Shown: piece by piece, positions 17,201 through 26,703 of the stretch
How positions within the stretch are numbered: the first letter of the stretch is position 1
Layout of the letters: every line of letters starts with the position of its first letter
NCBI GenBank assembly: GCA_000403335.2
Contig: KE159617.1
Location: 1,253,417-1,317,416 of the forward strand
From: Lachnospiraceae bacterium MD335
GTDB taxonomy: Bacteria > Bacillota > Clostridia > Lachnospirales > Lachnospiraceae
Length of the DNA: 64,000 nt
Direction of reading: 5' to 3'
Notes under the pieces: model-generated
What the model was told of the DNA's origin: nothing
Databases searched by the model: none
The model's input: only the letters and a program-made list of their open reading frames with translations
Made by a program: the position numbers and the translations under genes

Positions 17201-20091
17201 AAAAGGCGGGCGATAAAGAAGCGTATAATCAATATATCAGAATGATGGCAGCAGATTCAAAAAACAGACCAGTATTTGATTTTCATGGTCAGGCTGCAGG
17301 TATGATTGCCTGTGGAGATTACTGGTATTTTAAAGATTTTGATGTTACGGGAAGTAAGGATTGCGAGTACGGGATTCAGGTATCCGGCAGTCACTGTGTG
17401 TTTGACAGGGTAGATACATATAAGAATGGTTACGTGGGTCTTTGCATCTGCTGTGCACGTGAGGAGGATACCTACAGGGATTGGCCAAGCGATAACCTTA
17501 TTCTAAACTGTAACTCTTATCTCAATGCAGATACACAGCGTGAAAATGCGGACGGATTCGGGGCAAAATGTACAAACGGAAGCGGGAATGTATTTGACGG
17601 GTGTATCGCGGCATACAATGTGGGCGACGGATGGGATTTATTTGCAGATAATAAAATCGGAAATACGGGAGCCGTCACATTAAAAAATTGTATTGCATAT
17701 AAAAATGGTTACTTGCTGTTGGATGAAAATAATCGTCCTGATGAAAATGGTGCTGCTAGGGAAGCGAACGGGACAGCAATCGGGTTTAATATGGGAGGCT
17801 GCGGTCTTGCAGGAGGAAGCATCTATGATGCAGATTATGACTCAAATGCAGTTGTTCCGTATTCCGGAAATAAGATTATGAATTCCCTTGCATTTTATAA
17901 TTTGTTTGAAGGAGTTGATTCGTCTAGTAGTTACAACTTAAAGGTATATGGTTCCGTATTTTATAATAATGGCGGAGAAGGGATAAGCAATCGCACGGCC
18001 GGATCAAACATTGTGCTTTCGACATACGACATAAATAGAGATACGGATTATGAGCTTAAAAATGTAATTTCGTTTCGGACGGATGGTTATGCGTTTGTAG
18101 ACAGTATTTCAGGAAAAGGAAAACAAAAGGTAGACAAGATTATCAATGATACAATGTACTATTGGGATGCCGATGAAAACGCGGCAGTCAATGCAGAAAA
18201 GGGGCAAATTAAGGCAGATGATTTTATTTCTCTTCGTTATGACGGTTTGGACCGTATTGATAAAGCATATTGGAGAAATACAGACGGTACAATCAATATG
18301 CACGATTTTCTTGTTTTAAAAGAAGGAATATCGACGGATGCGGCAACGGGGATGCGTCCCGCTGTAGGAGGAACGGCTTCCAATAATCCGGCAATAGGTG
18401 AGGATACGGACGGAACAATCACAGGTGACATTGGACCAGAAGTCCCGCCCGAGACAAGTGAGCCAGAGGAAAGCGAAAGTATTTCAGAAACAAGTGAGCC
18501 GGAAGAAAGTGAAACTATTTCAGAATCAAGTGAGCCGGAAGAAAGTGAAACTATTTCAGAAACAAGTGAACAGGAGGAGACGGAAAGTACATTGGAGACG
18601 AACGAACCAGAAGAAAGTGAAAGTATGCCGGAATCTGGTGAGACTGGGGAAAGTGAGCCTGAAACAGGTGAATCGGAAGAGAGCGAAAGCGAGCCTGAAT
18701 CAAGTGAGACCGGGGAAACAGAAAGTCCCCATGACAGCGGTATTTGGATTGTTGGTCTTGATACATCATATCCGTACACGGGCTCAAAGATTACGCCGGA
18801 TTTTGAAGTTTGGGATTATGATATGGAACATGGCAGAAATTTAATACAAGGCGTTGATTATACTGTGTCATATAAAAATAATTCTAAAATAGGGACGGCA
18901 TCTGTGATTGTATCAGGAAAGGGAAATTATACAGGCAAAGATGTCATGGAAAACTTTCTGATTAAAGAGGCGGACTATGTTGTAGAATCGGTAGACGTCA
19001 AGGGCGCTAAAATTGAAAAAATTGCTGACACGCAATATACAGGGGAGCGACAGTATCCTGATTTTACGCTTGTGTTAAAAAACGGTTCCTTGGTTACTTA
19101 TGTGAAGAACGATAATTTTTCTGAAAACAAGAACCCCTATAAGAGAAAAGACGGTGCACCGATGGATATTAATGTAGCAGTGTCAAACAATGTGAAGAAA
19201 GGAACTGCTGTCATTCTTGTAACAGGGGCAAAAGATGCCAAAGGCAGAGCAACAAGCGTTAAAAAGACCTTTAAGATTACAGCGGTAGATTTAAGCAGAG
19301 CAGACGTGGAGATTAAAGTTCAGGAAGCAGACTATGCGGTAAAAGGCGCAATGCCTGCTGTAACTGTCTGCTATAAAGGAAAAACGCTAATCAGCGGCAA
19401 AGATTTTACGGCGAAATATGGGAATAATAAAAAGGTTGGAACAGGAACCGTTACGATTACCGGAAAAGGGAATTATACAAAAAAATGCAATCCAAAACAG
19501 TATTCCATTCAACCGCTTGACTTGTCTGAGATTTCTGTTGATGCCATAACTGCCTGTGAGGGAATTAAGGCGGGGAAGGTAAAGGCAGTCGTGACGGATA
19601 AAAATGGAACGGCACTCAAAGCTTCGCAGTATACACTTAAACTATATCAAGTTAGAGAAAACGAAGGCACAGAAGTAGTAGGAACAGAGTATACAAAAAA
19701 TGATGTTTTGGTAAATGGAAAGGTTTATGTGCAAGTGGAAGCAAAAGATATTCAAAATTTGAAAGGGAAGACGAATATCACAAAAGAAAAGGCGCTGTTT
19801 CAGGTGGGGAAGGACATCTCTAAGGCAAAATTTACCCTTGTGGAGAAGTCAAAACAATATACAGGAAGTGAGATCAAACTGCAAGCCACAGATTTAAACG
19901 GAACGATTAATGGCGTATCAGGGATCCTTGAAATGGGTAAAGATTATGAGATTGTCGCATATACAAATAATACAGATAAAGGAACGGCAACGGCGATACT
20001 CAAAGGGATTGGTTATTATAGCGGCACAAAGGCGGTTAAGTTCAAGATTGTGCAAAAAGTGATGACAAAAGGAAAGAAAACGTCAGGCTAA
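14296..20091 (+). CDS. Secreted multidomain pectate lyase, polysaccharide lyase family 9
   Basis: The 1931-aa protein begins with a signal peptide (KRMIALFLSGTLIVSN; likely cleavage after VYAA). FN3-like modules lie near 290-475 and a jelly-roll/DUF1349-like module near 480-760. The PL9 parallel beta-helix spans about 915-1370. The catalytic lysine is Lys1091 in DGFGAKCTNG. Calcium-site residues include Asp1086 and the GDGWD segment (Asp1111, Asp1114); the first Asp of the usual DDGWD is Gly here. An acidic Ser/Glu/Thr repeat linker (about 1385-1475) leads to MBG-like repeats with YTGSKITPDFEVWD and GKGNYTG motifs, related to those of the PL1 protein. No sortase motif is visible. SD AAGGAGGAAG precedes ATG 14296. 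It likely acts with the PL1 enzyme on homogalacturonan. Confidence 0.88.
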   Translation: MGRVGNCFIKRMIALFLSGTLIVSNIPGVNRISQDVTVYAAEYDLNTEEEYCEIDSRDNDCEINETEETHVRRTSVADTMEENEEIIADVVEDEIIESQKDCADEERTTEKAEDESATEVDNNTATDSRNCVTLSDGLKAGTKYGDEILTFRVLQDMLYNTDEITVDEITYSGYVMGDSVPKVGGQFGDIAGEECFIPDYGSAFQIEATKAAKITFMLGFPMGRDYYFTKDDHTVMGEILESNLLNKIGTHTFNLDPGNTYYFFVKNSKPQVYDISWEERDLADEMNRPQWETIEKPVISNIAIDDTDKTTVKVTVDALIGKTGADKVTVSMYDEEGNKLKSTESVEEKATTVFSFSLNATGNYTFQAAVSRKDEERIIESEISKPFSFKFPLTVPVFRAATSLGDGQIELKWKAVNEADKYVVEITGDKPFEPRACTGFSTVIEDLTIGQEYSFTIYAMRGEEKTEKSQPKTIVATSEKNFNWDFSSYGKSTIDGRNRLEIKEDKSVRIEASSGKIVPHENDGLAFYYTTIDPRTTNFTFKATAHVNSWKYSNGQEGFGIMVADSIGEDGDSKDFWNNSYQAVVSRINYGWNGSEATADGIGEKIRMCLGVGATEKIGVTPGDVSKISEGELTIPVNFRATQETLDTTHAKYGAGQYNMVGNCVVGSNLLQGNDHEHYVNFKFQLQKNNTGYFVSYTQLDDDGNVILDSNGSPITITRKYYDTKALNVLEEDLVYVGVFASRNADVTFTDMEFTTISPEEDEPAETEPVKYVNSSYKILSENVTNTENYQFVFESNWNGRLVLKDSEGNILTKHTERDTDGKEVELDYYNVGGTLDPAVSKLLKGNEEKNTKIYVDVDGLTVGNNVLMVEFTPDKEWSPQISSLIKLKNYDKWTKNYTITYKKYGKQGQTIYVSQEGKPGNAGTKEKPLDIYSAVRHAQPGQTILLAGGRYDLSQTIYIPRGIDGEPQKAGDKEAYNQYIRMMAADSKNRPVFDFHGQAAGMIACGDYWYFKDFDVTGSKDCEYGIQVSGSHCVFDRVDTYKNGYVGLCICCAREEDTYRDWPSDNLILNCNSYLNADTQRENADGFGAKCTNGSGNVFDGCIAAYNVGDGWDLFADNKIGNTGAVTLKNCIAYKNGYLLLDENNRPDENGAAREANGTAIGFNMGGCGLAGGSIYDADYDSNAVVPYSGNKIMNSLAFYNLFEGVDSSSSYNLKVYGSVFYNNGGEGISNRTAGSNIVLSTYDINRDTDYELKNVISFRTDGYAFVDSISGKGKQKVDKIINDTMYYWDADENAAVNAEKGQIKADDFISLRYDGLDRIDKAYWRNTDGTINMHDFLVLKEGISTDAATGMRPAVGGTASNNPAIGEDTDGTITGDIGPEVPPETSEPEESESISETSEPEESETISESSEPEESETISETSEQEETESTLETNEPEESESMPESGETGESEPETGESEESESEPESSETGETESPHDSGIWIVGLDTSYPYTGSKITPDFEVWDYDMEHGRNLIQGVDYTVSYKNNSKIGTASVIVSGKGNYTGKDVMENFLIKEADYVVESVDVKGAKIEKIADTQYTGERQYPDFTLVLKNGSLVTYVKNDNFSENKNPYKRKDGAPMDINVAVSNNVKKGTAVILVTGAKDAKGRATSVKKTFKITAVDLSRADVEIKVQEADYAVKGAMPAVTVCYKGKTLISGKDFTAKYGNNKKVGTGTVTITGKGNYTKKCNPKQYSIQPLDLSEISVDAITACEGIKAGKVKAVVTDKNGTALKASQYTLKLYQVRENEGTEVVGTEYTKNDVLVNGKVYVQVEAKDIQNLKGKTNITKEKALFQVGKDISKAKFTLVEKSKQYTGSEIKLQATDLNGTINGVSGILEMGKDYEIVAYTNNTDKGTATAILKGIGYYSGTKAVKFKIVQKVMTKGKKTSG
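18450..18725 (+). repeat. Degenerate 36-bp tandem repeats encoding an acidic Ser/Glu/Thr linker
   Basis: The coding repeat has a 12-residue unit resembling ETSEPEESESIS. Early copies are nearly identical and later ones shorten to GETGESE-type units. It separates the PL9 catalytic domain from the C-terminal surface modules. Copy number probably varies between strains. Confidence 0.85.
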
Positions 20092-20095
20092 AATA

Positions 20096-20124
20096 TTGAC
20101 GTTTCCGCCTGGGAATGTTATAGT
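20096..20124 (+). promoter_or_regulatory. Strong promoter of the CNNM/CorC gene
   Basis: TTGACG (20096-20101), a 17-bp spacer and TATAGT (20119-20124), starting 5 bp after the PL9 stop codon. The transcript would begin near 20131. Confidence 0.8.
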
Positions 20125-20126
20125 GT

Positions 20127-20172
20127 AAAGGTGTAATCTGCGTTTGTTATGCGGATTACACCTTTGTTGTTA
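20127..20172 (+). terminator. Hairpin that serves as PL9 terminator and near 5' end of the next mRNA
   Basis: AAAGGTGTAATC (20127-20138) pairs with GATTACACCTTT (20154-20165); the stem extends inward through CUGCG/UGCGG pairs. A T-rich run (TTTGTTGTT) follows. Because the promoter lies just upstream, the same hairpin also forms at the very 5' end of the downstream transcript. Confidence 0.65.
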
Positions 20173-20208
20173 AAAAAGAAAATAGTAATAAAAGGAGAAA
20201 AAAATTTA

Positions 20209-21579
20209 ATGGACGATGGAGATGCTTCCGCCTTTCGCATTATTTTATTCTTAGCGCTGCTTTTTATTGAGGCGGTTCTGACAGGCTTTAACAAGGCAAT
20301 TCATTTGATGAATGAAAAAGAAATCGAGCGAAAGGCAGAAGAAGAGAAAGATAAGCGGTCAATCCTTTTGAATCGGATTATGGTGCGCGCCACAATTTAT
20401 ATTAATTCCATTCAAATGATTATAACGCTTATTGATATAATTATGGGATGCTATTTCCTTCCGAAATGGACGTTGTCATTTGAAGGCTGGCTTTCGGATC
20501 TTTCCTTTATGGGCAGTTTCAGCGAAGGTCTGCTTCGTTGGATTGCGTTGATAATAGCTACCTTCTGCATGATGTACATCCTGCTTACGTTTGGTATCCT
20601 GTTTCCTAAAAAGCTGGCGCAGAAATATCCGGATAAATGGGCATACCGGTTTATCCGCTACATCCAGTTTTTGCGGACAGCGCTTTATCCGCTTACGGGG
20701 ATTATAGCGGTCTCTGCAAATGCGTTTATGCGGCTTTTAGGTTTTCGCGCTTCCGATGAGCAGAACGAAGTGACAGAGGAAGAAATCATTTCAATGGTCA
20801 ATGAAGGTCATGAACTCGGCGTGCTTGAGGCAGGCGAAGTCGAAATGATTACGAATATTTTTGAGTTCGGCGACAAAGAAGCAAGCGACATTATGACGCA
20901 CAGAAACAACATTACGGCGATAGACAGTCAGATGCCGTTTAAAGAAGCGTTAAACTTTATGCTAAAAGAGAGCAACAGCAGGTATCCGGTTTTTGAGGAA
21001 AATCTTGATCATGTTATCGGTGTTCTCTATTTAAAGGATGCCATGCGCATCCATACTTCCGATGAAGGGCTGAATCGTCCCGTGGGAAGCGTGGAAGGCT
21101 TGATTCGCGAGGCAGTCTTTGTTCCGGAGACAAAAAATATAGACGATTTGTTCCGAAGCATGCAGTCTGAGAAAAACCAAATGGTAATCGTTATGGACGA
21201 ATACGGACAGACCTCAGGACTTGTCACAATGGAGGATATTCTTGAAGAGATTGTCGGAAATATTATGGACGAGTATGATCCGGAAGAAAATCATATAGAA
21301 GAAAAAGGCGAGAACGAGTACATTATAGAGGGAATGACAAAGCTTGAGGACTTGCAGGAGCGCTTTGACATGGACTTCGGCGAGACAGAGTTTGAGACCC
21401 TGAACGGATTTATGATATCAAAGCTTGACAGAATACCTGAAGAAGACGAAGAGACAGAGCTTGAAATAGACGGATACCGGTTTAAGATATTAAAGGTTGA
21501 GAAAAATGTGATACAGTCGGTACTTGTGACAAAAGTGGTTATTGAAGAAACAGACACAGACTTAGAAGAGCAATCTTAA
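20209..21579 (+). CDS. CNNM/CorC-type (HlyC/CorC) membrane protein, divalent metal transport
   Basis: The 456-aa protein has an N-terminal DUF21 membrane domain with about four hydrophobic segments. Then come paired CBS domains (VTEEEIISMVNEGHELGVLE; IMTHRNNITAID; VIVMDEYGQTSGLVTMEDILEEIVG) and a C-terminal CorC_HlyC domain. Family members are linked to magnesium/cobalt efflux, not haemolysis. Start ATG 20209 follows AAAGGAG; an upstream in-frame ATG at 20149 lies inside the hairpin and lacks an SD. Charged residues early in the protein (RKAEEEKDKR) make the first membrane helix unusual for the family. Confidence 0.88.
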   Translation: MDDGDASAFRIILFLALLFIEAVLTGFNKAIHLMNEKEIERKAEEEKDKRSILLNRIMVRATIYINSIQMIITLIDIIMGCYFLPKWTLSFEGWLSDLSFMGSFSEGLLRWIALIIATFCMMYILLTFGILFPKKLAQKYPDKWAYRFIRYIQFLRTALYPLTGIIAVSANAFMRLLGFRASDEQNEVTEEEIISMVNEGHELGVLEAGEVEMITNIFEFGDKEASDIMTHRNNITAIDSQMPFKEALNFMLKESNSRYPVFEENLDHVIGVLYLKDAMRIHTSDEGLNRPVGSVEGLIREAVFVPETKNIDDLFRSMQSEKNQMVIVMDEYGQTSGLVTMEDILEEIVGNIMDEYDPEENHIEEKGENEYIIEGMTKLEDLQERFDMDFGETEFETLNGFMISKLDRIPEEDEETELEIDGYRFKILKVEKNVIQSVLVTKVVIEETDTDLEEQS

Positions 21580-21607
21580 AAATTATAAGGATAAGGGAGA
21601 GACGAAA

Positions 21608-22336
21608 ATGTCAGGACATTCAAAATTTGCAAACATTAAACACAAAAAAGAGAAAAACGATGCGGCAAAGGGAAAAATCTTTACGATTATCGGACGTGAA
21701 ATTGCGGTTGCGGTAAAAGAAGGCGGACCGGACCCTGCCAATAATTTTAAACTTGCGCAGGTAATCGCAAAGGCAAAGGCAAACAATATGCCCAATGATA
21801 CCATTGACCGCGGAATCAAAAAGGCAGCGGGCGATGCCAATGCAGTCAATTATGAACATGTAACATATGAAGGCTATGGTCCGAACGGGATTGCGATTAT
21901 TGTTGATGCATTGACGGATAATAAAAACAGAACGGCGGCGAATGTAAGAAGCGCTTTCACAAAAGGAAACGGAAGCATCGGTACACAAGGCTGTGTTTCT
22001 TTTATGTTTGACAAAAAGGGTCAGATCATTATTGATAAGGAAGAGTGTGACATGGGCGCGGACGATTTGATGATGCTGGCGCTTGACGCAGGTGCGGCGG
22101 ACTTCTCGGAGGAGGAGGACAGCTATGAAATTATCACAGAGCCGGACGATTTTGACGCGGTATATAAAGTATTGGAAGAGAACAAGATTGCGATGGCAAG
22201 TGCAGAGGTTACCATGATACCGCAAAATTATGTTGAGCTTACGGATGAGAATGCAGTCAAGTCATTAAATAGAACACTTGAACTTCTTGATGAAGATGAC
22301 GATGTGCAGGCAGTATACCATAACTGGGACGAGTAA
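21608..22336 (+). CDS. yebC: YebC/PmpR family protein
   Basis: The 242-aa protein has the family signature MSGHSKFANIKHKKEKNDAAKGK and GNGSIGTQGCVSFMF. Members were named transcriptional regulators, but recent work on the family also links them to translation of difficult proline stretches. SD AAGGGAGAG precedes ATG 21608. The glycosylase gene starts 5 bp after the stop, so the two are probably co-transcribed. Confidence 0.93.
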   Translation: MSGHSKFANIKHKKEKNDAAKGKIFTIIGREIAVAVKEGGPDPANNFKLAQVIAKAKANNMPNDTIDRGIKKAAGDANAVNYEHVTYEGYGPNGIAIIVDALTDNKNRTAANVRSAFTKGNGSIGTQGCVSFMFDKKGQIIIDKEECDMGADDLMMLALDAGAADFSEEEDSYEIITEPDDFDAVYKVLEENKIAMASAEVTMIPQNYVELTDENAVKSLNRTLELLDEDDDVQAVYHNWDE

Positions 22337-22341
22337 TATTT

Positions 22342-23163
22342 ATGGTTCAGATAACAAAAGATTGTTTTTCCATTTCGCAGATCTGCATGTCGGGTCAGTG
22401 CTTTCGAATGGATGCACTGGAGGGAGAAAAGGCAGGGACTGTCGGTCTTGTGGCGTTTGGAAATTATCTTGAGGTCAGGCAAAACGGAAATGAGATATGC
22501 TTCGACTGTACGCAGGATGAATACGATGCGGTGTGGAACGGTTATTTTGACATGGAGACGGATTATGCCGGGATTATCTCCTGCATTGATTCAAGCGATA
22601 CCTATTTAACAGCCGCTGCACAGTACGGAAACGGCATTCGTATTTTGAATCAGGACTTGTGGGAAATGATTATATCTTTTATTGTTTCACAGCAAAATAA
22701 TATCAAGCGGATACGTAAGTGTATTCGCTTGTTGTGTGAGCGATACGGTGAAAAAAAGATTTCCGCAGACGGGATTGTCTTTTTTGACTTTCCGACGCCA
22801 AGGGCGCTTGCCGCTGCGCGGATAGAGGATTTGTATGCCTGCAATTTAGGGTATCGCAGTAAATATATATATGAGACGGCGAACAGCATTGTGCGCGGGG
22901 ACGTTAATCTGCAAAGTCTTTGGCAGATGGATTATGAGACTGCGAAAAAGGAATTGCTTCAATTGTGCGGCGTCGGTACTAAGGTTGCCGACTGTATCTG
23001 TTTGTTTGCGCTTCATAAAACGGATGCATTTCCAAGGGACACGCATATTAACAAGGTGTTGGCGGCGCGGTATCCTGACGGTTTTCCGTTTGGTAAGTAT
23101 GGCAAAAACAGTGGAATATTGCAGCAGTATATCTTCTATTATGATTTGAATGGAATGAAGTAA
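22342..23163 (+). CDS. 8-oxoguanine DNA glycosylase, OGG1 type
   Basis: The 273-aa protein has an OGG_N domain followed by an HhH-GPD domain. The helix-hairpin-helix ends in GVGTKVADCICLFAL. Lys214 matches the Schiff-base lysine and Asp233 (FPRDTH) the activating aspartate; their 19-residue spacing equals that of human OGG1 Lys249/Asp268. It removes oxidised guanine opposite C. This eukaryote-like OGG1 form is common in Clostridia, so transfer need not be invoked. The stop is followed by an AT-rich gap containing the secG promoter. Confidence 0.92.
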   Translation: MVQITKDCFSISQICMSGQCFRMDALEGEKAGTVGLVAFGNYLEVRQNGNEICFDCTQDEYDAVWNGYFDMETDYAGIISCIDSSDTYLTAAAQYGNGIRILNQDLWEMIISFIVSQQNNIKRIRKCIRLLCERYGEKKISADGIVFFDFPTPRALAAARIEDLYACNLGYRSKYIYETANSIVRGDVNLQSLWQMDYETAKKELLQLCGVGTKVADCICLFALHKTDAFPRDTHINKVLAARYPDGFPFGKYGKNSGILQQYIFYYDLNGMK

Positions 23164-23196
23164 AAATTTTAAAAGGAAAAAATGTTGAAAAAATAG

Positions 23197-23225
23197 TTGA
23201 AAAGTCCCTTGACATATGTTAAAAT
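23197..23225 (+). promoter_or_regulatory. Promoter of secG
   Basis: TTGAAA (23197-23202), 17-bp spacer, TAAAAT (23220-23225). A second -35-like TTGACA occurs within the spacer. Confidence 0.7.
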
Positions 23226-23260
23226 TTCCTTTGTTAGGTCATCACTAAGGAGGTGTAAAG

Positions 23261-23497
23261 ATGGCAGCTTTGCGAATCGTGCTTACGGTTATTTTAATAT
23301 TGGTATCGATTGTATTTACGGCGATTGTTTTGATGCAGGAGGGTAAATCGGCAGGACTTGGCGCAATCAGCGGTGCGGCGGAAACCTATTGGGGCAAGAA
23401 CAAAGGTCGTTCTATGGAAGGTGCGCTTGTCAAGCTTACAAAGGTTTTGGGCGTTGTATTTATGTTACTTGCAATTGTTTTAAATATTAATTTTTAA
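23261..23497 (+). CDS. secG: Preprotein translocase subunit SecG
   Basis: The 78-aa protein has two hydrophobic helices joined by GKSAGLGAISGAAETYWGKN, the SecG hallmark. It assists SecYEG in protein export, which this pectinase-secreting cell relies on. SD AAGGAGGTG precedes the ATG. It leads the conserved secG-rnr-smpB order, but a terminator separates it from rnr. Confidence 0.95.
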   Translation: MAALRIVLTVILILVSIVFTAIVLMQEGKSAGLGAISGAAETYWGKNKGRSMEGALVKLTKVLGVVFMLLAIVLNINF

Positions 23498-23524
23498 AGT
23501 ATATTTAAGATAAAGAATTTTGAG

Positions 23525-23555
23525 ACACTCTTGTAAATTCAAGGGTGTTTTTTTC
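23525..23555 (+). terminator. Terminator after secG
   Basis: ACACTCTTG (23525-23533) pairs with CAAGGGTGT (23540-23548) across six nt, followed by a run of eight T. It may be partial, allowing read-through into rnr. Confidence 0.8.
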
Positions 23556-23595
23556 TGTCCAAATAGTGTATGATGATAAAAAGGGAGGTGCAGAC

Positions 23596-25746
23596 ATGTC
23601 AGATAAAAGAAAAAAAGTGATACTGGATTTGATGGAGGCAGATTTTTATGTGCCTATGAAGGAAAAAGAGCTTGCGGTGATGCTGCAGGTTTCAAAAGAG
23701 GACAGGCCTGAGCTGAACCGTATATTGAATGAGCTTTTAGCAGAGGGGAAGCTTTCGATTACCAAAAAGGGAAAGTTTGTGAAGGCGAAGAATGCGGATA
23801 AAGAGTTGGTTGGTACGTTTATCAGTCATCCGAAGGGATTCGGTTTTGTAGAGATAGACGGCAGGGAAGAGGATTTATATATTCCCGAAAATTATGTAAA
23901 TGGCGCGTTCCACAAGGATACGGTAAGGGTTGCGCTGCTGTCAGGGCATAGCGGAAAGCGTCAGGAGGCGCAGGTGGTAGAAGTTGTTGCGCGCGGCGTG
24001 AAGCGTATTGTCGGTATGTATGAAAAAAGCAATAAAAACTACGGGTTTGTAGTGCCGGACAATACTAAGATAACCGGAGATATTTTTGTGCCTGCGGAGC
24101 GCGCAAAAGGCGCCGTGTCGGGTCATAAGGTTGTCTGTGAGATTACGGATTACGGAAAAAATAACAGAAAGCCGGAGGGAAAAATCGTAGAGATTATCGG
24201 TCATGCGAACGACCCGGGTGTGGATATTATGTCCATTGTTAAGGGGTATGAGCTGCCCGTAGAATTTTCGGAGAAAATTATGCGGCAGGTAGAGCGTGTT
24301 TCGGATGAAGTATCTGAGGCGGATATGTCAGGCAGGCGTGATTTGCGCGATGTGCAGATGGTGACAATAGACGGAGAGGATGCAAAGGATTTGGATGATG
24401 CCGTAAGCCTTACGGTGGTAGACGGACTGTATCAGCTTGGCGTGCATATTGCGGACGTGACAAATTATGTGCAGGAGAATTCTGCGCTCGACTGGGAGGC
24501 GAAGGAGAGAGGAACAAGTGTATATCTTGTGGACCGTGTAATTCCGATGCTCCCCCACAAGCTCTCAAACGGCATTTGTTCGTTGAATGCGGGCGAAAAC
24601 AGACTTGCGTTAAGCTGTCTTATGACAATTGACCAAAAGGGCGAGGTGATAAATCACGAATTGGTTGAGAGTGTGATAAAGGTAGACCGGCGTATGTCTT
24701 ATACAAGCGTAAAGAAAATTTTGGAAGGTAACGATGAGGCGGAAAGAAAGGAATATGAAGCGTTGGTGCCTATGTTTGAGCGGATGCGGGAGCTTGCGGA
24801 TATTTTGCGCAAAAGACGCAAAAAGCGCGGTTCGATAGATTTTGACTTTCCGGAAACAAAGATTATATTGGATTCGGAGGGACATCCGGTTGATATTAAG
24901 CCTTATGACCGTAATGTGGCGACAAAAATTATTGAGGATTTTATGCTGATTGCAAATGAAACCGTGGCACAGCATTTTTACTGGCTTGAGCTGCCGTTTG
25001 TTTACCGCACGCATGATACGCCGGATCCGGAAAAGATTGCAAAGCTTGGAACCTTTATTCGCAATTTCGGTTATTCGCTAAAGAGCCAGCAGGAGGAAGT
25101 GCATCCGAAAGAACTGCAAAAGCTGTTGGCAAACGCGGAGGATACACCAGAAGAAGCGTTGATTTGCAGATTGACACTGCGGAGTATGAAACAGGCAAAA
25201 TATACAATTGACTGCACAGGTCATTTCGGGCTTGCATGTCAATATTACTGCCACTTTACATCTCCAATCAGAAGATACCCTGATTTGCAGATACACAGGA
25301 TTATTAAGGAACAGCTTCGGGGAAAACTGGATGAGAAACGGATAACACATTACAATGAAATTCTGCCGCAGGTGACAAAACATTCTTCGGAAATGGAACG
25401 CCGCGCAGATGAGGCGGAGCGGGAGACGGATAAGCTCAAAAAGGCGGAATATATGGAGGAGCGTATCGGCAGTATTTATGAAGGCGTAATTTCTTCCATT
25501 ACTGCGTGGGGAATTTATGTGGAGCTTCCCAACACGATTGAGGGTATGATACATGTGTCAATGCTTTCCGGTGATTATTTTTATTATGATGAAGCATCTT
25601 ATGAGATGGTAGGGCAGGCGACGGACATTCGCTATAAGCTGGGACAAAAGTTGACTGTAAAGGTCAATACAGTTGACCGGATTTCGCGAAACATTGATTT
25701 TGTACTACCCGAGGATTGGGAAATTGAAGAAAGTGAGAAGGGGTAA
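23596..25746 (+). CDS. rnr: Ribonuclease R
   Basis: The 716-aa 3'-5' exoribonuclease degrades structured RNA and works with trans-translation. Domain order is N-terminal winged helix, two cold-shock/OB domains ([26 protein letters not shown]), the RNB catalytic domain starting at [16 protein letters not shown] with its metal-binding Asp cluster, and a C-terminal S1 domain ([17 protein letters not shown]). The start ATG 23596 follows GGGAGGTG; an in-frame ATG at 23545 lies in the secG terminator. smpB starts 5 bp downstream. Confidence 0.95.
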   Translation: MSDKRKKVILDLMEADFYVPMKEKELAVMLQVSKEDRPELNRILNELLAEGKLSITKKGKFVKAKNADKELVGTFISHPKGFGFVEIDGREEDLYIPENYVNGAFHKDTVRVALLSGHSGKRQEAQVVEVVARGVKRIVGMYEKSNKNYGFVVPDNTKITGDIFVPAERAKGAVSGHKVVCEITDYGKNNRKPEGKIVEIIGHANDPGVDIMSIVKGYELPVEFSEKIMRQVERVSDEVSEADMSGRRDLRDVQMVTIDGEDAKDLDDAVSLTVVDGLYQLGVHIADVTNYVQENSALDWEAKERGTSVYLVDRVIPMLPHKLSNGICSLNAGENRLALSCLMTIDQKGEVINHELVESVIKVDRRMSYTSVKKILEGNDEAERKEYEALVPMFERMRELADILRKRRKKRGSIDFDFPETKIILDSEGHPVDIKPYDRNVATKIIEDFMLIANETVAQHFYWLELPFVYRTHDTPDPEKIAKLGTFIRNFGYSLKSQQEEVHPKELQKLLANAEDTPEEALICRLTLRSMKQAKYTIDCTGHFGLACQYYCHFTSPIRRYPDLQIHRIIKEQLRGKLDEKRITHYNEILPQVTKHSSEMERRADEAERETDKLKKAEYMEERIGSIYEGVISSITAWGIYVELPNTIEGMIHVSMLSGDYFYYDEASYEMVGQATDIRYKLGQKLTVKVNTVDRISRNIDFVLPEDWEIEESEKG

Positions 25747-25750
25747 GGCA

Positions 25751-26221
25751 ATGGCAGACAAAAATGCGTTAAAGCTGGTGGCAAACAATAAAAAGGCATA
25801 CCATGACTATTTTATCGAGGAGAAATATGAGTGCGGAATTGCACTTTGCGGCACGGAGGTAAAATCACTGCGCATGGGGAAGTGCAGCATCAAGGAGGCG
25901 TTTATCCGAATAGAAAATGCGGAAGTATTTATTTACGGCATGCATATATCGCCCTATGAAAAGGGAAATATATTTAATAAGGACCCGCTGCGCGTAAAGA
26001 AGCTTTTGATGCACAAGCAGGAAATTAATAAGCTGCTTGGTAAAATAAAAGAAAAGGGTTATACGCTTGTGCCGCTTCAGGTGTATTTTTCCAATGGCAG
26101 GGCAAAGGTTGAAATCGGGCTTGCAAGAGGTAAAAAGCTTTATGACAAACGCGAGGACATTGCGAAAAAGGATGCAAGACGCGAGGCGCAAAGGGAGTTT
26201 AAGGTAAAAAATCTGCAATAA
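25751..26221 (+). CDS. smpB: SsrA-binding protein SmpB
   Basis: The 156-aa protein binds tmRNA for ribosome rescue. Family motifs are [24 protein letters not shown] start, [14 protein letters not shown]-like [12 protein letters not shown] and the basic C-terminal tail ([13 protein letters not shown]). Start ATG 25751 lies 5 bp after the rnr stop. No ssrA gene follows on the plus strand, which is its usual place. Confidence 0.95.
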   Translation: MADKNALKLVANNKKAYHDYFIEEKYECGIALCGTEVKSLRMGKCSIKEAFIRIENAEVFIYGMHISPYEKGNIFNKDPLRVKKLLMHKQEINKLLGKIKEKGYTLVPLQVYFSNGRAKVEIGLARGKKLYDKREDIAKKDARREAQREFKVKNLQ

Positions 26222-26234
26222 AATAAGGAACAAT

Positions 26235-26672
26235 ATGAAGAAAACGAAATATCGGTGGATAATACATGTGCTTTTTGCCATATATATGGCTGTGCTTTTT
26301 CGACTAACTATACTTCGTGACGGGTTTCATTTTCAGAATTTTATGAAATACGGTACTTTGAATTTGACGTTTTTTGCCGAATACATCCCATTTGTGCGGC
26401 GGCATAAATGGGGGCGCATTTTCTATCTTTTTGGAGGGAATATTGCAGGCTTTATTCCATTTGGAGTGTATTTGGGGTACCGCGGAAAGAAGATTTTTCC
26501 AACGGTGGGATATGGCTTTTTGCTGTCGCTTTTCATAGAAATCATGCAATATGTTTGGGGTGTTGGTATCAGTGAGATTGATGATTTAATCTTAAATACG
26601 TTTGGTGCATTTATCGGCGTTGCTGCCGTACGGGTTATTGAAAAAGTAATATTAAAAAAGAGGCTGAAGTGA
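26235..26672 (+). CDS. VanZ-like family membrane protein
   Basis: A 145-aa protein with about four hydrophobic helices and the VanZ pattern (LFRLTILRDG, NIAGFIPFGVYLGY, SLFIEIMQYVWGVG, DIDDLILNTFGA-like). VanZ itself gives low-level teicoplanin resistance; most homologues have no known role. It follows smpB by 13 bp and is probably in the same transcript, ended by the terminator just downstream. Confidence 0.85.
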   Translation: MKKTKYRWIIHVLFAIYMAVLFRLTILRDGFHFQNFMKYGTLNLTFFAEYIPFVRRHKWGRIFYLFGGNIAGFIPFGVYLGYRGKKIFPTVGYGFLLSLFIEIMQYVWGVGISEIDDLILNTFGAFIGVAAVRVIEKVILKKRLK

Positions 26673-26703
26673 AAAGTTTATTTCCACTTTGAAAACAGCG
26701 ATT

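Noticed and set aside
18237..18779. 180-aa minus-strand open frame opposite the PL9 linker
   Set aside because: It is a Ser/Pro/Leu-rich mirror of the acidic repeats, has no SD and no family resemblance.
7336..20091. LPXTG or other sortase anchors on the two pectinases
   Set aside because: Neither C-terminus has the motif, hydrophobic helix and charged tail.
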